DNA from: JADLEX01 sp964586775
Lineage (GTDB): Bacteria; Lernaellota; Lernaellaia; JACKCT01
DNA: 12,097 nt
Direction: 5' to 3'
Assembly: GCA_964586775.1 (NCBI GenBank)
Contig: CAZPJD010000014.1
Span: forward strand, 1-12,097
The notes under the pieces were generated by a model. It searched no databases. It was not told the DNA's origin and saw only the letters and a program-made list of their open reading frames with translations. Position numbers and translations under genes: made by a program. This document shows positions 1 through 6,673 of the stretch, one piece after another (position 1 is the stretch's first letter; each line of letters starts with the position of its first letter).

Positions 1-771
1 GTGCTGATGCCCGAGACCGCTCTGCCGTACTGGCAGACGCAGGGCCGCGCGCTCAAAACCGATCTGCGCGAGTTTGTGGACGGCGTCGGCGCGTGGACGC
101 TGATGGCCGTGCCGACGAAGGTCGAGAATCCCGACGACCCCGAGTGGCCGTACAAGTACAACTCGGTCGTGCTCGCGTCGCCCGACGGCGATTTGTCGGA
201 CTGGTACAACAAGCACCGGCTCGTGCCGTTCGGCGAGTACCTGCCGCTCAAGAAAATCTCGGTGCCCTTCGTCAAGTGGCTGCGCTCCATCCCCGCGCTC
301 TCGAAGCTGCGGCTGAGCGCGGGCTTTTATCCCGGCGAGGAGTACATCGTCTTTCCGCATCCCGAAGGGCGATTCGGCATGGCGATCTGCTACGAGATCA
401 TCTATCCGGGCATCGTGCGCAAGGTGGTGAATCTCGGCACCGATTTCATGGTGACGATCACCAACGACGCCTGGTTCGGCGACACCAGCGCGCCTCACCA
501 GCACTGGGATCAGGTGCGCATGCGCGCGATCGAGCACCGCAAATACTTCGCGCGCTCGGCCAACACCGGCATCTCGGGCGTGATCGACGCGGCGGGCCGC
601 ACCAAGTCGGCCACCGGCACCTATGTGCCCGCCGCCGTGACCGACGAGGTGCGCACGATGAACGTGCAAACGATCTATTCGCGCTTCGGCGATTGGTTTC
701 AGTGGGTGTGCGTGTTAGCATTTCTGGCGTTTTCGGGCGTGGCGTACGCGCGGGCCCGGCGAGCGCGTTAG
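1..771 (+). CDS. lnt: Apolipoprotein N-acyltransferase, C-terminal part (5' end outside window)
   Basis: Lnt transfers an acyl chain from phospholipid to the N-terminal Cys of lipoproteins in the inner membrane, the last step of lipoprotein maturation. The visible 256 residues are the nitrilase-like catalytic domain plus the last membrane helix. In window numbering the triad reads E5 (MPETALPYW), K71 (YNKHRLVPFGEYLP) and C130 (AICYEIIYP). The helper Glu is E79, eight residues after the Lys as in E. coli Lnt, and the NDAWFG motif follows the Cys. A hydrophobic helix near the C-terminus (WVCVLAFLAF) ends in a basic tail. The N-terminal membrane helices, roughly half of the family's usual length, must lie upstream of base 1. 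The GTG at base 1 is therefore an internal Val codon and not a start. prfB begins 15 nt downstream. Family identity is very secure. Confidence 0.95.
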   Translation: MLMPETALPYWQTQGRALKTDLREFVDGVGAWTLMAVPTKVENPDDPEWPYKYNSVVLASPDGDLSDWYNKHRLVPFGEYLPLKKISVPFVKWLRSIPALSKLRLSAGFYPGEEYIVFPHPEGRFGMAICYEIIYPGIVRKVVNLGTDFMVTITNDAWFGDTSAPHQHWDQVRMRAIEHRKYFARSANTGISGVIDAAGRTKSATGTYVPAAVTDEVRTMNVQTIYSRFGDWFQWVCVLAFLAFSGVAYARARRAR

Positions 772-786
772 CGAACGGAGTCGGAC

Positions 787-1906
787 GTGGAATACGATCT
801 CAAGGTGCGCGTGGACGGTGTCGTCGATCGGATCGAGGACATCCGGAGGTATCTTTGACGTTGACGGTCAGCGAAAGGAACTCGCGAAAATCGAGGAGCA
901 GACCGCCGCGCCGGAATTCTGGAGCGATGTGAAGGCCGCGAACGCGGTCATGAAACGCAAGAAGGACCTCGAGGGCACGACCAAAAAGGTCGAGAGCCTC
1001 ATCTCCAAACGCGACGACATGATGGCGGGCTTCGAGCTGCTCGAGGCCGATCCCGACCCCGACCTGATGGCCGAGAACCTCGCGCTTCTCGACCAGATCG
1101 AGATCGACGTCACCGCCGCCGAAGTCGCGATGCTCTTCAACCAGGAGGCCGACAAGGCCGGCGCGCTGTGCGAGATCAACGCGGGCGCGGGCGGCACCGA
1201 GGCGCAGGACTGGGCGCAGATGCTGCTGCGCATGTACCTTCGCTGGGCCGAGGGGCGCGGCTTCGCGACCGAAATCTTCGACGAGCAGCCGGGCGAAGAG
1301 GCGGGCATCAAGTCGGTGACGTTTGTCGTGCGCGGCGAAAACGCTTATGGGCTCTTGAAGGCCGAGGCGGGCGTGCACCGGCTCGTGCGCATCAGCCCTT
1401 TCGACTCGAACGCACGGCGGCACACGAGCTTCGCGAGCTTTTTCGTCTACCCCGACATCGAGGACGAGATCGAGGTGGAGATCGAGGACAAAGACCTGCG
1501 CATCGACACCTTCCGCGCGTCGGGCGCGGGCGGGCAGCACGTCAACAAGACCTCGTCGGCCATCCGCATCACGCACTTCCCGTCGGGCATCGTCGTTCAG
1601 TGCCAGAACGAGCGCAGCCAGCACAAGAACAAAGCCTATGCGATGAAGATGCTCAAGGCGCGGCTCTATCAACTGGAAGAGCAGAAGCGCCAGACCGAAC
1701 GCGACAAGGTCAACGAGCAGAAGACCGACATCGCGTGGGGGAATCAGATTCGTTCCTACGTGCTGCAACCGTATCGCATGGCCAAGGACCACCGCACAAA
1801 CCACGAAATCGGCGATGTCGACAAGGTGCTGAACGGCTACCTCGACGAGTTCATCAACGAGTTTCTGATCACGCGCAAGAAGAAGGAATCCGCGGCGCAC
1901 GGCTAG
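787..1906 (+). CDS. prfB: Peptide chain release factor 2, with programmed +1 frameshift
   Basis: RF2 recognises UGA and UAA stop codons on the ribosome and triggers peptide release. The gene is read in two frames. A 23-codon leader runs from GTG 787 to CTT 853-855, followed by in-frame TGA 856-858. After a +1 slip, reading resumes at GAC 857-859 and continues to the stop at 1904-1906, giving about 372 aa (E. coli RF2 is 365). In the joined protein the SPF stop-recognition tripeptide is at about 203-205 and the GGQ catalytic motif at about 248-250, both within two residues of their E. coli positions. GTG 787 is chosen because GGAG lies at 777-780, six nt upstream, and because the leader ending Arg-Arg-Tyr-Leu-stop resembles other RF2 leaders. 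A start at 818 in the second frame would bypass the frameshift and is an artefact. It lies 15 nt after lnt, probably in the same operon. Confidence 0.96.
845..859 (+). promoter_or_regulatory. Programmed +1 frameshift site of prfB
   Basis: An internal Shine-Dalgarno-like GGAGG (845-849) is followed by TAT and then the slippery CTT TGA C (853-859). The three-base spacing between the SD-like element and CTT matches the E. coli prfB site. The mechanism known from the family is autoregulation: when RF2 is scarce the ribosome pauses at UGA, the SD-like element pulls the mRNA, the peptidyl-tRNA slips from CUU to UUU, and full RF2 is made. When RF2 is abundant, a 23-residue leader peptide is released instead. 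Confidence 0.95.
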
Positions 1907-1949
1907 ACCGGGATCGCCCGGCGCCGGCGCGCGGCACCGATTCGCCGTC

Positions 1950-3452
1950 ATGAATCACGCGTCGAAAAACGGCCTCGTTCCGCGCCCCGCACCGCCGGTC
2001 GCGGTCCATCCGTACGTGAGCGCGTGGCGCGTAGCGCTTCACATTCACCGGCTCAATCGTCTGCGGCGCCGGGGCGATCGCGAGGCCGTGCTCGCCGAGC
2101 AGCGCGTCAACACGCAGCGGCTTCTGCGTTTTGCGCTGGAACGCTGCGGGCACTATCGCGACCGCTTTCGCGGCGACCTCGCCGCGCCGCGCATCGCCGA
2201 TTTCGAACCCACGTCGAAGACCGCGTTGATGAGCGACTTCGACCGTGTGGTCACGGATCCGCATCTGCGTCTGCCGGATCTTCGCCGTTTCGTCGAAGAT
2301 CCCGGGCGCGTCGGCGAGGTGTACCGCGGCCTCTACGTCGCGGCGCACACGTCGGGCTCATCGGGCGAGCGTGGCGTCTTCGTCATCGATCGGTTCGGGT
2401 GGGAGCTCGGTCAGGCGCTCGCCGTGAGCGAAACCGGGATTCCCAATTTTCGATGGGGATGGCTGCGCGCCATCCTCGCTCCGCTCTGGCCGCTCACCGC
2501 AGCGACCGTCATCCCCACCGGCGGGCACTTCGCGAGCGTGCTCATGCCGCGCATCCGTTCGCCGTGGACCGACCGCATCGTGCGCATGGCCGAGATCGAG
2601 ATCAGCGAGCCTTTTGATGAGATCGTCGCGAGGATCAACGCGATGCGCCCCTTCGCGCTGCATTCGTACCCGACCATGCTGGCCGAGCTCGCCAACGCGC
2701 GCCTCGACGGACGGCTCAAGGCGCGTCCGTGGATTCTGACCGCCGGCGGTGAGCCGTTCACACCCGAGATCGTCGCGCGGGTGCGTCGCGCGTGGCCGGG
2801 AATCGTCATCTTCGATATTTACGCCAGCACCGAGGTGCTCTCCATCGCGCGCACATGCCCGCAGGGGCGATATCACGTCAACGAGGACTGGGTCGTCGTC
2901 GAAAACGTCGATCACAAATATCGGCCCGTGCCGCCCGGCGAGCGCGGCGACAAGGTCCTGCTCACGCACCTGTTCAACTACCTCATGCCGATCGTGCGTT
3001 ACGAGATGTCGGACTCGGTGACGTGGGACGAGACGCCGTGCCCGTGCGGCTCGCCGCTCGCCCACATGCGCATCGAGGGACGCACCAATCACACGTTGGT
3101 GCTGCCCGGGCGCGGCGGCGGCGACGCGCGGCTCGTTCCCCTGCCGATCCTCGTGTCGTTCCTCGATGTGCCGAACCTGCGCACCTATCAGGTCGTGCAG
3201 AAGGGGGCGGGCGCGATCGAGGTCCGCTATGTGCCCGACGCCGGGGCGTCGCCCGAGCGCGTCGAGGCCGACATCGACCGCGTGCTGCGCGATCATCTGC
3301 GTCGCAATGGTGCGGACGAGCGGCGCGTCGCGATCGCGTGCGTGCGCGTCGAGGCGATCGAGCGCGATCCGCGCACGCACAAGATCACGCAGGTCGTCAA
3401 CCTCGCGCCCGTGCACCCCGCGCCCGAAGCGCCCCCGGAGCGGGCGGGCTGA
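1950..3452 (+). CDS. Phenylacetate-CoA ligase (PaaK/CapK)-like adenylate-forming enzyme
   Basis: This 500-residue protein belongs to the adenylate-forming (ANL) superfamily, PaaK/CapK/coenzyme F390 synthetase branch. These enzymes activate a carboxylate with ATP, usually then making a CoA thioester. Visible motifs are the ATP-binding loop TSGSSG (134-139), the adenine-side motif YASTE (291-295), a segment ending HVNEDWVVVE that matches the family, an RYEMSD motif, and a two-Cys knuckle PCPCG (363-367). The substrate cannot be read from sequence. No other phenylacetate-degradation gene is in the window, so paaK is not assigned. Its place among lnt, ruvX and mltG would fit an envelope role such as the CapK-like members, but that is inference. 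ATG 1950 is the best start, though no clear Shine-Dalgarno precedes it. It lies 43 nt after prfB, and its TGA overlaps the ruvX ATG by one base (TGATG). Family identity is secure; function is not. Confidence 0.85.
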   Translation: MNHASKNGLVPRPAPPVAVHPYVSAWRVALHIHRLNRLRRRGDREAVLAEQRVNTQRLLRFALERCGHYRDRFRGDLAAPRIADFEPTSKTALMSDFDRVVTDPHLRLPDLRRFVEDPGRVGEVYRGLYVAAHTSGSSGERGVFVIDRFGWELGQALAVSETGIPNFRWGWLRAILAPLWPLTAATVIPTGGHFASVLMPRIRSPWTDRIVRMAEIEISEPFDEIVARINAMRPFALHSYPTMLAELANARLDGRLKARPWILTAGGEPFTPEIVARVRRAWPGIVIFDIYASTEVLSIARTCPQGRYHVNEDWVVVENVDHKYRPVPPGERGDKVLLTHLFNYLMPIVRYEMSDSVTWDETPCPCGSPLAHMRIEGRTNHTLVLPGRGGGDARLVPLPILVSFLDVPNLRTYQVVQKGAGAIEVRYVPDAGASPERVEADIDRVLRDHLRRNGADERRVAIACVRVEAIERDPRTHKITQVVNLAPVHPAPEAPPERAG

Positions 3453-3907
3453 TGGGCGTCGGCCGCGTCCTCGCCCTCGATCTGGGTCGCGCGCGCATCG
3501 GCGTCGCCGTGTCCGACGGGCTGCGGCTCGCGGCGAACCCGGTGTGCGTGGTGGCGTCGCGCGGCGACGAGGCCGATCTGGAGAGCGCGGCACGACTCGC
3601 GGCGGAACACGAGGCGGTCGAGATCGTCGTGGGACTTCCGATCAACATGGACGGCACCGAAAGCGCGGGTTCGGCGCACGCGCGCGCGTTCGCCAAATCG
3701 CTCGCCGTGCGCACGGGAAAACCCGTGTGGCTGATGGACGAGCGACTGACCAGCGCGGCGGCGGGAGACCTGTTGCTCGCCGAGGGCGTGCGCGGCAAAA
3801 AGCGCAAGGCGCGCGTGGACAAGGTCGCCGCGGCGTTCATCCTTCAGGCGTTTTTGGATCGCCCCGGCGAGGCGCAGCGCGCGGATGCGCCCGGAGCCGT
3901 GTCGTGA
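3452..3907 (+). CDS. ruvX: Putative pre-16S rRNA nuclease / Holliday junction resolvase-like protein YqgF (RuvX)
   Basis: YqgF/RuvX has an RNase H-like fold and is linked to 5'-end maturation of 16S rRNA; the older Holliday-junction role came from fold similarity. The 151-residue product (E. coli YqgF is 138) shows the N-terminal strand LALDLGRARIG with acidic D10, the VVGLPINMDG segment, the MDERLTS motif with its conserved acidic pair, and a C-terminal DKVAAAFILQAFLD helix with the third conserved Asp. The ATG overlaps the preceding stop by one base and has GGAG at 3437-3440. The stop overlaps the mltG start by four bases (GTGA), which suggests translational coupling. The ruvX-mltG pairing recurs in many bacteria and supports both calls. 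The C-terminal tail after the last helix looks non-conserved. Confidence 0.93.
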   Translation: MGVGRVLALDLGRARIGVAVSDGLRLAANPVCVVASRGDEADLESAARLAAEHEAVEIVVGLPINMDGTESAGSAHARAFAKSLAVRTGKPVWLMDERLTSAAAGDLLLAEGVRGKKRKARVDKVAAAFILQAFLDRPGEAQRADAPGAVS

Positions 3908-4908
3908 CGGCCAAAGGTGTGTTCGCGGCGGGGCTCGCTGTTGCAGGCGTGCTCGTCGCGTGCGCGTGCGTCGGCGTTCATCTGCTCGTCGGCCCCACCG
4001 CGCCGGGCGACCCCGTGCTGATCGAAATCGAGCCCGGTATGTCGTTCGTGCAGATCGCCGAGCGACTCGAAGCATCGGGGCTCATTCGCACGCAATCGGG
4101 CTTCATGCTCGTCGCCAAGATTCGCGGGCAGGCCGCGCGGCTGCGTGCGGGGGAGTTCGAGATCGCGCGTGGGCAGAGCGCGTTCGGCGTGCTCGAACAC
4201 CTCGTCCACGGCCCAGTCGTGCAGCGCCGCCTGACGATTCCCGAGGGCTGGACGGTCCGGCAAATCGCCGCGGCGATGATCGAGAAGAACGTGGACGATG
4301 CCGAGTCGGTGCGCTCGGCGCTTGCCGATGGCGCGTTCGCGCGGTCGCTCGGCGTGCCGGCAGACGCATTCGAGGGCTACCTGTTTCCAGACACATATCA
4401 GTTCACCAAGGGCTTCGGCGCGCGACGGATGATCGAGACGATGGTGCGCCGATTTTTCGACGTTTACGGCGCGGAGTTTCGCGCGAGGGAGAGCGTCGTC
4501 GGCCTCACGACGCATCAGGTCGTGACGCTCGCGAGCATCGTGGAAAAAGAGACCGGCGCGCCGGCGGAGCGCCCGCTCGTGGCGCGCGTCTTTCTCAACC
4601 GGCTCGCGCTCGGGATGCCGCTGCAATCGGATCCCACCGTGATCTACGGACTCGGCGAACGATACACCGGCAAGCTCCGGCGCGCCGATCTGCAAGAGGC
4701 GACGCCGTACAACACCTATCGCATCGCCGCGCTGCCGCCCGGGCCGATCGCAAGCCCCGGTCGCGAGTCGCTGCGCGCCGTCCTTTGGCCGGCTGATTCG
4801 AACGCGCTTTACTTCGTCTCGCGCAACGACGGCACGCACGTCTTTTCGGCGACGTACGCCGAACACCGCGCGCTCGTCGATCGCTACCAACGGGCGGGAG
4901 CGAAGTGA
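3904..4908 (+). CDS. mltG: Endolytic murein transglycosylase MltG
   Basis: MltG cuts nascent glycan strands in the periplasm and is thought to set glycan chain length by ending polymerisation. The 334-residue product has an N-terminal membrane helix (about 5-29), a LysM-like region (about 38-90) and the YceG catalytic domain. The catalytic-site segment is SIVEKETG, with glutamates at 214 and 216, and is followed by FLNRL, the family signature LQSDPTVIYG, and the substrate-site segments YNTY and LPPGPI. GTG 3904 is preferred: it overlaps the ruvX stop as GTGA and has GGAG at 3893-3896, seven nt upstream. One oddity is that the helix contains Leu-Val-Ala-Cys (17-20), which resembles a lipobox, but the hydrophobic run continues to about residue 29, so a membrane anchor is more likely. 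A repeat element begins one base after the stop. Confidence 0.95.
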   Translation: MTAKGVFAAGLAVAGVLVACACVGVHLLVGPTAPGDPVLIEIEPGMSFVQIAERLEASGLIRTQSGFMLVAKIRGQAARLRAGEFEIARGQSAFGVLEHLVHGPVVQRRLTIPEGWTVRQIAAAMIEKNVDDAESVRSALADGAFARSLGVPADAFEGYLFPDTYQFTKGFGARRMIETMVRRFFDVYGAEFRARESVVGLTTHQVVTLASIVEKETGAPAERPLVARVFLNRLALGMPLQSDPTVIYGLGERYTGKLRRADLQEATPYNTYRIAALPPGPIASPGRESLRAVLWPADSNALYFVSRNDGTHVFSATYAEHRALVDRYQRAGAK

Positions 4909-4981
4909 CCCTCACCCCTGGCTCCACTCCCGTCAGACGGGTGAGGGGTGGCCTGAGCGACGTCGAAGGGCGGGGTGAGGG
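4909..4981 (+). repeat. REP-like palindromic element, copy 1
   Basis: The 73-nt element starts directly after the mltG stop. Its ends are perfect 10-base inverted arms, CCCTCACCCC (4909-4918) and GGGGTGAGGG (4972-4981). Inside is a hairpin CCCGTC-A-GACGGG (4929-4941). An alternative 9-bp stem can form between 4909-4917 and 4939-4947. The reverse complement of 9701-9762 aligns to it with seven mismatches over 62 columns plus an 11-base insertion in this copy (after about 4953), so both are copies of one family. The position just 3' of a gene suggests a transcript end or mRNA-stabilising role. The rest of the 137-nt intergenic region holds only the Shine-Dalgarno of the next gene. Confidence 0.75.
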
Positions 4982-5045
4982 CATCGATCTCCTCGACTCC
5001 GTGCGCGCGAGCCGCTAAGTTGTGCGCGGTTTGACCGGGGAGCGA

Positions 5046-5891
5046 ATGATGGCCGATGTGGTGACGGTGGCGGTGGTTCAGCAGAGAACGAGCGGCGATT
5101 GGGAAAAGGATCGCGACCGCGCCGCGCAGCGGGTCGAGTACGCCGCGTCGCAAAACGCCGTGCTGGCCGTGTTCCCCGAACTCTTCGGCTGGAACTGGTT
5201 CGCGGACGGAATGGACAAGACCGCGTTTCGCCTGGCCGAAACGCTTGACGGGCCACGTATCGAAGCGTGGCGCGCGCTCGCCCGCGCGCACAACATCGCC
5301 ATCGCCGCGCCGCAGTTTCTGCACGACGGGCAGGGGCTCTATCACAACGCCGTCGTGGCGATCGACGCGACCGGAGAGATCCAGGGTGTGTACCGAACGG
5401 TGCACGTGCCGCAGATTCCCGGATGGGAGGGGCGATTCTACTTCGCCGACGGCGACGACTTCCCCGTCTTCACCTTTGACGGCATCCCCATCGGGTTCCT
5501 GGTGTGCTGGGACGCCTTTTTTCCAGAAGCATTTCGCGCGCTGGCGCTGCGCGGCGCGCGGGCGATCGTCGTGCTGACCAGCGCGACGGGCGGCAACGAA
5601 GACCTGTGGACGCGCGCGCTGATGGCCAACGCATTCTTCAATGGTGTCTATGTGCTGCGCGCCAACCGCGTGGGCGAAGAGGAGCACGTGTCGTTTTGCG
5701 GCGCGTCGTTCGCCGCCGCGCCCACGGGCGACCTGCTGGGCGAGCCGATGGGCGAGGTCGAAGGCGTCGGCCTTTATTCCATCGACCGCAAGGCCGTCGA
5801 GCTCACCCGCCGCGAATTCCCCTTCCTCAAGGATCGGCGTACGCGCGCCTATTTCGATCTTGCGGATCTGGTGGTGCGTCGAAGGGAATAA
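5046..5891 (+). CDS. Carbon-nitrogen hydrolase (nitrilase superfamily), catalytic Lys replaced by Thr
   Basis: The 281-residue product has the full length of a stand-alone nitrilase-superfamily amidase and most resembles the N-carbamoylputrescine amidase type (YRxxHxP, then a FYF-x-GD segment). These enzymes hydrolyse non-peptide C-N bonds with a Glu-Lys-Cys triad. E45 (FPELFGWNW) and C154 (LVCWDAFFPEA) are present. The third residue of YRTVHVP, normally the catalytic Lys, is Thr118 (codon ACG 5397-5399). The protein may be inactive, altered in chemistry, or using another base, so no substrate is assigned. ATG 5046 or 5049 is chosen over an earlier in-frame GTG at 5022 because GGGGAG lies at 5037-5042 and the conserved fold starts at VVTVAVVQQ. 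It is separated from mltG by the repeat and probably has its own transcript. It converges with vapC, with 24 nt between stops. Confidence 0.88.
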   Translation: MMADVVTVAVVQQRTSGDWEKDRDRAAQRVEYAASQNAVLAVFPELFGWNWFADGMDKTAFRLAETLDGPRIEAWRALARAHNIAIAAPQFLHDGQGLYHNAVVAIDATGEIQGVYRTVHVPQIPGWEGRFYFADGDDFPVFTFDGIPIGFLVCWDAFFPEAFRALALRGARAIVVLTSATGGNEDLWTRALMANAFFNGVYVLRANRVGEEEHVSFCGASFAAAPTGDLLGEPMGEVEGVGLYSIDRKAVELTRREFPFLKDRRTRAYFDLADLVVRRRE

Positions 5892-5915
5892 GCGAACGAC
5901 GCGTCGCCCGAATTG

Positions 5916-6311
5916 TCAGACCTTTCGAAAACGCGAATCCGCGTGCAAAGCCCGGTCGAACGTGGCGATGGCCGTGCAACCCGCCGCGAAGGCGGTTTCG
6001 GCGATCAGGTAATCCGAGAAGTCGCCTTTGCCAACGGCGTATCGATCGATCGCGGCACGAATGCGCGCCGTCGACTCGAAAACCGCGTGCCTCGCCGAGA
6101 CGAGGGCGCGCAACGCGCTGATGATTTCGGAACGCGTGAACGCGTAAGCGCGGTCGAGAACCCAGACGGTCTCGCACAGAACGATGTCGGAAAAAAAGAA
6201 CCGATCGCCCGCCTCGATACCCCGCTCGATCAAGGCGCGGGCGCGGCGAGCCTGGGCCGCGTCGTCCCTGACGAGAAATCGGACGAGCACGTTGGTGTCG
6301 AGCGCGATCAT
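5916..6311 (-). CDS. vapC: PIN-domain ribonuclease toxin, VapC type
   Basis: This 131-residue protein is a complete PIN domain. VapC toxins are Mg-dependent RNases that cut tRNA or rRNA and stall growth unless bound by their antitoxin. The expected acidic residues are present: D5 (ALDTNVLVRF), E47 (LCETVWVL), D97/D100 (GDFSDYLIAE) and D119 (TFDRAL). The ATG (6311-6309) overlaps the antitoxin stop by four bases (ATGA), so the two genes are probably translated together. There is no frameshift or missing catalytic residue, and the module looks active. The RNA target cannot be read from sequence. Confidence 0.93.
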   Translation of the reverse strand: MIALDTNVLVRFLVRDDAAQARRARALIERGIEAGDRFFFSDIVLCETVWVLDRAYAFTRSEIISALRALVSARHAVFESTARIRAAIDRYAVGKGDFSDYLIAETAFAAGCTAIATFDRALHADSRFRKV

Positions 6312-6559
6312 CGCTTGCCGCCGCGAATCGCCTCATCCATACGCGCGAGCGTGACGCCCTTTTTTCGCGGTCGCAGCAAGCCGTGGAGATCCAGCAGATT
6401 TCCGGATGGGGCGGCCATCTCGGCGACGCCGTCGTCCCGCAACCGGAAGACGACCCGGTCCCCCGTCGCCAGGCGTAGAGCGTCCCGGACGTTTTTCGGG
6501 ATCGTGATCTGACCCTTCACGGTCAATTTCGCGCCGACGGTGGATCGGTCCTTGGCCAT
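6308..6559 (-). CDS. vapB: AbrB/MazE-fold antitoxin, VapB type
   Basis: The 83-residue product has an N-terminal SpoVT/AbrB swapped-hairpin DNA-binding domain (about residues 8-50, core KLTVKGQITIPKNVRDAL) and a short C-terminal tail (about 51-83) of the kind that occupies the PIN-toxin active site. It should neutralise the VapC encoded next to it and repress its own promoter as a complex. ATG at 6559-6557 is chosen over an upstream in-frame ATG at 6619 because GGAGG (6570-6566 on this strand) lies six nt before it, homology begins here, and the upstream start would place the promoter inside the gene. The stop overlaps the vapC start by four bases. Confidence 0.92.
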   Translation of the reverse strand: MAKDRSTVGAKLTVKGQITIPKNVRDALRLATGDRVVFRLRDDGVAEMAAPSGNLLDLHGLLRPRKKGVTLARMDEAIRGGKR

Positions 6560-6590
6560 TGCGAGCCTCCAAGTGGAGTGACCAGTGATG

Positions 6591-6619
6591 ATAGTAAGGA
6601 ATGAAGTAAGGAATATCAA
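6591..6619 (-). promoter_or_regulatory. vapBC promoter with direct-repeat operator
   Basis: On the - strand TTGATA (6619-6614) and TACTAT (6596-6591) are separated by exactly 17 nt, a near-consensus sigma-70 promoter. Two identical 10-bp direct repeats, ATTCCTTACT (6614-6605 and 6602-6593 on this strand), start 12 bp apart, lie mostly in the spacer and run into the -10. A repressor bound there would block RNA polymerase, as expected for autorepression by a VapBC complex. Transcription should begin near 6584, leaving a short leader containing the GGAGG ribosome site. The stretch is AT-rich compared with the rest of the window. The remainder of the interval to the GH43 stop (6620-6673) shows nothing clear. 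Confidence 0.7.
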
Positions 6620-6673
6620 GACGCGCGGACGCTCGTCCGATCGCGGCGGCTCGTCACCGCTTGGTCGCTTGGC

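Noticed and set aside
800..1951. Long open frame of 383 codons on the - strand opposite prfB
   Set aside because: It mirrors prfB and shows no recognisable domain. Long antisense frames are expected in GC-rich genes with G/C-biased third positions.
2358..3593. Open frame of 411 codons on the - strand opposite the PaaK-like gene
   Set aside because: The translation is Arg/His/Asp-rich and low-complexity, without a family match, and lies over two well-supported genes.
5022..5045. Earlier GTG start for the carbon-nitrogen hydrolase
   Set aside because: The clear ribosome site GGGGAG lies inside this stretch and points to ATG 5046/5049.
6560..6619. N-terminally extended vapB starting at 6619
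   Set aside because: The extension overlaps the promoter, lacks homology, and the GGAGG-preceded ATG at 6559 explains the gene better.
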